Part shown: positions 61,698 through 64,000 of the stretch, in pieces
How positions within the stretch are numbered: the stretch's first letter is position 1
Layout: the number at the start of each line of letters is the position of its first letter
Assembly (NCBI GenBank): GCA_964595625.1
Contig: CAZQQU010000001.1
Coordinates: 62,001-126,000, forward strand
Length of the DNA stretch: 64,000 nt
Direction: 5' to 3'
DNA from: CAZQQU01 sp964595625
GTDB lineage: Bacteria; Bacteroidota; Bacteroidia; Flavobacteriales; Flavobacteriaceae
Position numbers and translations under genes: made by a program
The notes under the pieces: model-generated
Told to the model about the DNA's origin: nothing
Seen by the model: only the letters and a program-made list of their open reading frames with translations
Database searches by the model: none

Positions 61698-63560
61698 ATG
61701 AATTTCCTTTCGGTAGAAAATGTGTCTAAATCCTACGGCGAGTTGCTTTTGTTTGAAGGCATTTCCTTTGGCATTAACCAAGGGCAAAAAATAGGATTTA
61801 TCGCTAAAAACGGCACCGGAAAAACTTCGTTGCTCAACATACTTTCGGGCAAAGATACTCCCGATACCGGTAATGTGATTTACCGCAAAGGTTTGGTGGT
61901 TTCGTTTTTGGAACAAGAACCTGAGTTGGACGACTCGCTCACTGTCGAACAAATTATTTTTTCCTCAGATAATCCGATACTAAAGGCGGTGTTACGCTAC
62001 GAAAAAGCGGTTGAAAATCCCGATGATTCCGACGAATTGCAGGCGGCTTTTGAGCAAGTGGAAGCCCTCAACGGTTGGGATTTTGAAACTTCGTACAAAC
62101 AAATTTTATCGAAATTCAAACTCGACAATCTCCAACAACAGATAAAAACACTGAGTGGCGGACAGAAAAAACGTCTGGCTTTGGCAACGCTTTTACTCCA
62201 CAAACCGGATATGTTGGTCATGGATGAACCTACCAATCACCTTGATTTAGAAATGATTGAGTGGCTCGAGCAGTTTTTTGCCAAAGAAAATATTACCTTA
62301 TTTATGGTGACTCACGACCGCTATTTTTTGGATCGGGTGTGTAATGAGATTATCGAACTTGACGAAGGCAAATTGTACAGTTATAAAGGCAATTATTCGT
62401 ATTTTATAGAAAAAAAAGAAGAGCGTTTGGCCAACGAAAATACCGAAATTTCTAAAGCTAAACAGCTCTATAAAAAAGAGTTGGACTGGATGCGTCGCCA
62501 ACCGAAAGCCCGAACTACCAAAAGTAAATCTCGGATTGATGATTTCTACGAAATTAAAGAACGAGCTTCTCAACGACGTAAAGAACATTTGGTGGAACTC
62601 GAGATAAACATGGAACGGTTGGGCAGTAAGATAGTCGAATTGCACAATGTTTCGAAAAGTTTTGGCAGTCGTAAGGTGTTGGATAAGTTTTCGTACAATT
62701 TTTTACGGGGTGAAAGAATAGGTGTCATCGGTAAAAACGGAACCGGAAAATCTACGTTCTTGAACATAATCACCGGAAAAATGACCCCCGATAGTGGAAA
62801 AGTGGTGGTGGGAGAAACCATAAAATTTGGTTATTATACTCAGGAAGGCATTGTTCCTAAAGAAGGTCAGAAGGTAATCGATGTTATTCGGGAATATGGC
62901 GATTATATACCGCTGATGAAAGGGAGACAAATTTCGGCTCAACAACTGCTCGAAAGATTTCTTTTTGATAGAAAAAAACAGTACGACTATGTCGAAAAAC
63001 TCAGCGGGGGTGAACGGAAACGGCTGTATCTGTGTACGGTATTGATTCAAAATCCTAATTTTTTAATCTTAGACGAGCCCACCAACGATTTGGATATAGT
63101 GACGCTCAACGTGCTTGAATCGTTTTTGCTGGATTATCCCGGCTGTTTGATGGTAGTATCACACGACCGTTATTTTATGGACAAAATCGTGGATCACCTT
63201 TTTGTTTTTAGAGGAAATACAGTTATTGAAGATTTTCCCGGAAATTACTCCGATTTTAGAACCTATGAAGACAGTGCTCCTACGGAAAATACTACCAAAG
63301 AGCCTGTTGCTACTAAAAATTACAAACAAAAAGATTCCACTATTCGGTTGTCGTACAACGAACAAAAAGAATATGCGAATTTAGAGAAGCAGATCGAAAA
63401 ATTAGAAAAACAAAAGCAGCAGCTCGAAAGCCAGTTTACTACCGAAACTTGGACTGTAGAGGAAATACAGCAGAAATCGATTGAGTTACAGCAACTCATG
63501 GAAGCCATAGAACAACATACCCTTCGTTGGTTTGAATTATCTTCCAAATTAGAAGGTTAG
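61698..63560 (+). CDS. ABC-F family ATPase, Uup-like
   Basis: A 620-residue soluble protein (from MNFLSVENVSKSYG at 61698; ATG 61692 is also possible). It has two ABC domains and no membrane span. Walker A are KNGTGKTS (residues 37-44) and KNGTGKST; signatures LSGGQKKR and LSGGERKR; Walker B/D-loops DEPTNHLDLE and DEPTNDLD. A C-terminal coiled coil (EKQIEKLEKQKQQLESQ) is as in Uup. ABC-F proteins act on the ribosome or DNA; the member type cannot be fixed. The convergent next gene ends 4 bp beyond. Confidence 0.93.
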   Translation: MNFLSVENVSKSYGELLLFEGISFGINQGQKIGFIAKNGTGKTSLLNILSGKDTPDTGNVIYRKGLVVSFLEQEPELDDSLTVEQIIFSSDNPILKAVLRYEKAVENPDDSDELQAAFEQVEALNGWDFETSYKQILSKFKLDNLQQQIKTLSGGQKKRLALATLLLHKPDMLVMDEPTNHLDLEMIEWLEQFFAKENITLFMVTHDRYFLDRVCNEIIELDEGKLYSYKGNYSYFIEKKEERLANENTEISKAKQLYKKELDWMRRQPKARTTKSKSRIDDFYEIKERASQRRKEHLVELEINMERLGSKIVELHNVSKSFGSRKVLDKFSYNFLRGERIGVIGKNGTGKSTFLNIITGKMTPDSGKVVVGETIKFGYYTQEGIVPKEGQKVIDVIREYGDYIPLMKGRQISAQQLLERFLFDRKKQYDYVEKLSGGERKRLYLCTVLIQNPNFLILDEPTNDLDIVTLNVLESFLLDYPGCLMVVSHDRYFMDKIVDHLFVFRGNTVIEDFPGNYSDFRTYEDSAPTENTTKEPVATKNYKQKDSTIRLSYNEQKEYANLEKQIEKLEKQKQQLESQFTTETWTVEEIQQKSIELQQLMEAIEQHTLRWFELSSKLEG

Positions 63561-63564
63561 CCAA

Positions 63565-64000
63565 CTAGTCTTGCTGATTTAAGGCTATCAAATTGGCAAA
63601 CAAGCGGTAGGCTCCGGATACTCCTTGGGGCAATTGTCTAAAAAAACTTAAACCGGTATACGTAAAAAATCCTTTCCCGTAAGGGGCAATAAGAAGAGCT
63701 CCTTGGGTAGCGCGCTCTTTGGGATCATTCATTTTAAGAATCGGTTTAAATTTCGGATCCCAGTCAGAAGCGAAGTACAAACCGCGCTCTTGTACCCAAT
63801 TATCAAAATCGCTGGACGTTATTTGATTGGGGAAATGCAATACTTTATGCTTGGGATCTATCCAAGTCACCGGAGCTGTTTCATCGGTTACCCGATCTCT
63901 CGACAGGGTGATGGGATAGGGGGCGATGGGCTGGAAAAGTAATTCTCTACTGGTATTGTATTGTACAATCACGTTGCCACCCTGAGCCACATAGTCAAAG
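63565..64000 (-). CDS. C-terminal part of a large PIG-L-type deacetylase (partial)
   Basis: An incomplete leftward gene; the frame is open to the window edge (the stretch reads FDYVAQGGNVIVQYNTS), so its N-terminus lies outside. About 145 residues remain. They resemble the C-terminal module of large Bacteroidota PIG-L/LmbE family deacetylases (GGNVIVQYNTSREL, NQITSSDFDNWVQERGLYFASDWD, GALLIAPYGKGFFTYTGLSFFRQLPQGVSGAYRLFANLIAL). The catalytic PIG-L domain cannot be seen here. The assignment is by memory of this C-terminal module. Confidence 0.65.
   Translation of the reverse strand, partial: FDYVAQGGNVIVQYNTSRELLFQPIAPYPITLSRDRVTDETAPVTWIDPKHKVLHFPNQITSSDFDNWVQERGLYFASDWDPKFKPILKMNDPKERATQGALLIAPYGKGFFTYTGLSFFRQLPQGVSGAYRLFANLIALNQQD

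Noticed and set aside
1..64000. CRISPR array, IS element, prophage, tRNA or defence island
   Set aside because: No regularly spaced direct repeats, no transposase or integrase motif, and no tRNA cloverleaf or restriction/toxin pair was found on either strand by eye.

Overview
The window is a chromosomal segment of a member of the Bacteroidota, most likely a flavobacterium (Flavobacteriia). The support is consistent. Genes carry AT-rich leaders with TAnnTTTG-type -7 promoter elements instead of Shine-Dalgarno sequences. There is a type IX secretion (T9SS) sorting domain, bacillithiol synthase BshA, the bamD-rpoZ-coaBC-DUF4835 block, a SPOR-domain surface protein, a LytS/LytTR pair with TPR repeats, and a head-GIN/DUF2807 envelope module under an ECF sigma factor. 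I saw no rRNA, tRNA, CRISPR array, insertion sequence, prophage or integrase. Most of the window is housekeeping.

Layout. 1-8.4 kb: 3' part of asnB, two small secreted proteins (one KTSC-like), fumC, a 54-aa membrane protein, then a bifunctional (p)ppGpp enzyme, a Fur-family regulator and purA reading leftward. 8.4-8.9 kb: about 0.5 kb without a gene, holding a possible short RNA unit. 8.9-19.7 kb: a GH3/beta-lactamase-fold fusion, bshA with a PrcB-like lipoprotein, an outer-membrane protein, a giant FAD/Fe-S oxidoreductase, aroC and a dicarboxylate symporter. 19.8-24.3 kb: a frameshifted GEVED/T9SS protein, a secreted protein and uvrA. 24.6-28.4 kb: a sigma factor with a 48-aa partner ORF, then a leftward four-gene unit (ECF sigma, membrane anti-sigma candidate, two beta-repeat secreted proteins). 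28.6-35.0 kb: lon, then a Tat-signal flavoprotein, a DUF6268 barrel and a surface-protein/SPOR fusion. 35.0-43.1 kb: LytTR two-component system, VWA protein, esterase and sugar transporter, and a surE / membrane protein / glycosylasparaginase unit.

43.3-58 kb is dense rightward housekeeping: tail-specific protease, OppC/DppC-type permease, DNA/RNA endonuclease, DUF6913-dapA, bamD-rpoZ-coaBC-DUF4835, a so-called ABC transporter ATPase without a P-loop, pyrR-pyrB, rnz and ligA. 58.1-61.6 kb holds three glycosyltransferases, the only part that looks like an accessory surface-polysaccharide locus. The window closes with an ABC-F ATPase and the C-terminal end of a likely PIG-L deacetylase.

Functionally, the genes combine nucleotide and amino-acid synthesis (purA, pyrR, pyrB, dapA, aroC, asnB), stress control (RSH, Fur, Lon, two ECF-type sigma factors), genome maintenance (uvrA, ligA) and envelope biology. 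I found no clear defence or mobile system. The best candidates for undescribed biology are the exported trio at 31.2-35.0 kb, the sigma-controlled beta-repeat unit at 25.4-28.4 kb, the 48-aa ORF beside the 24.6-kb sigma factor, and the possible small RNA at 8.48-8.55 kb.
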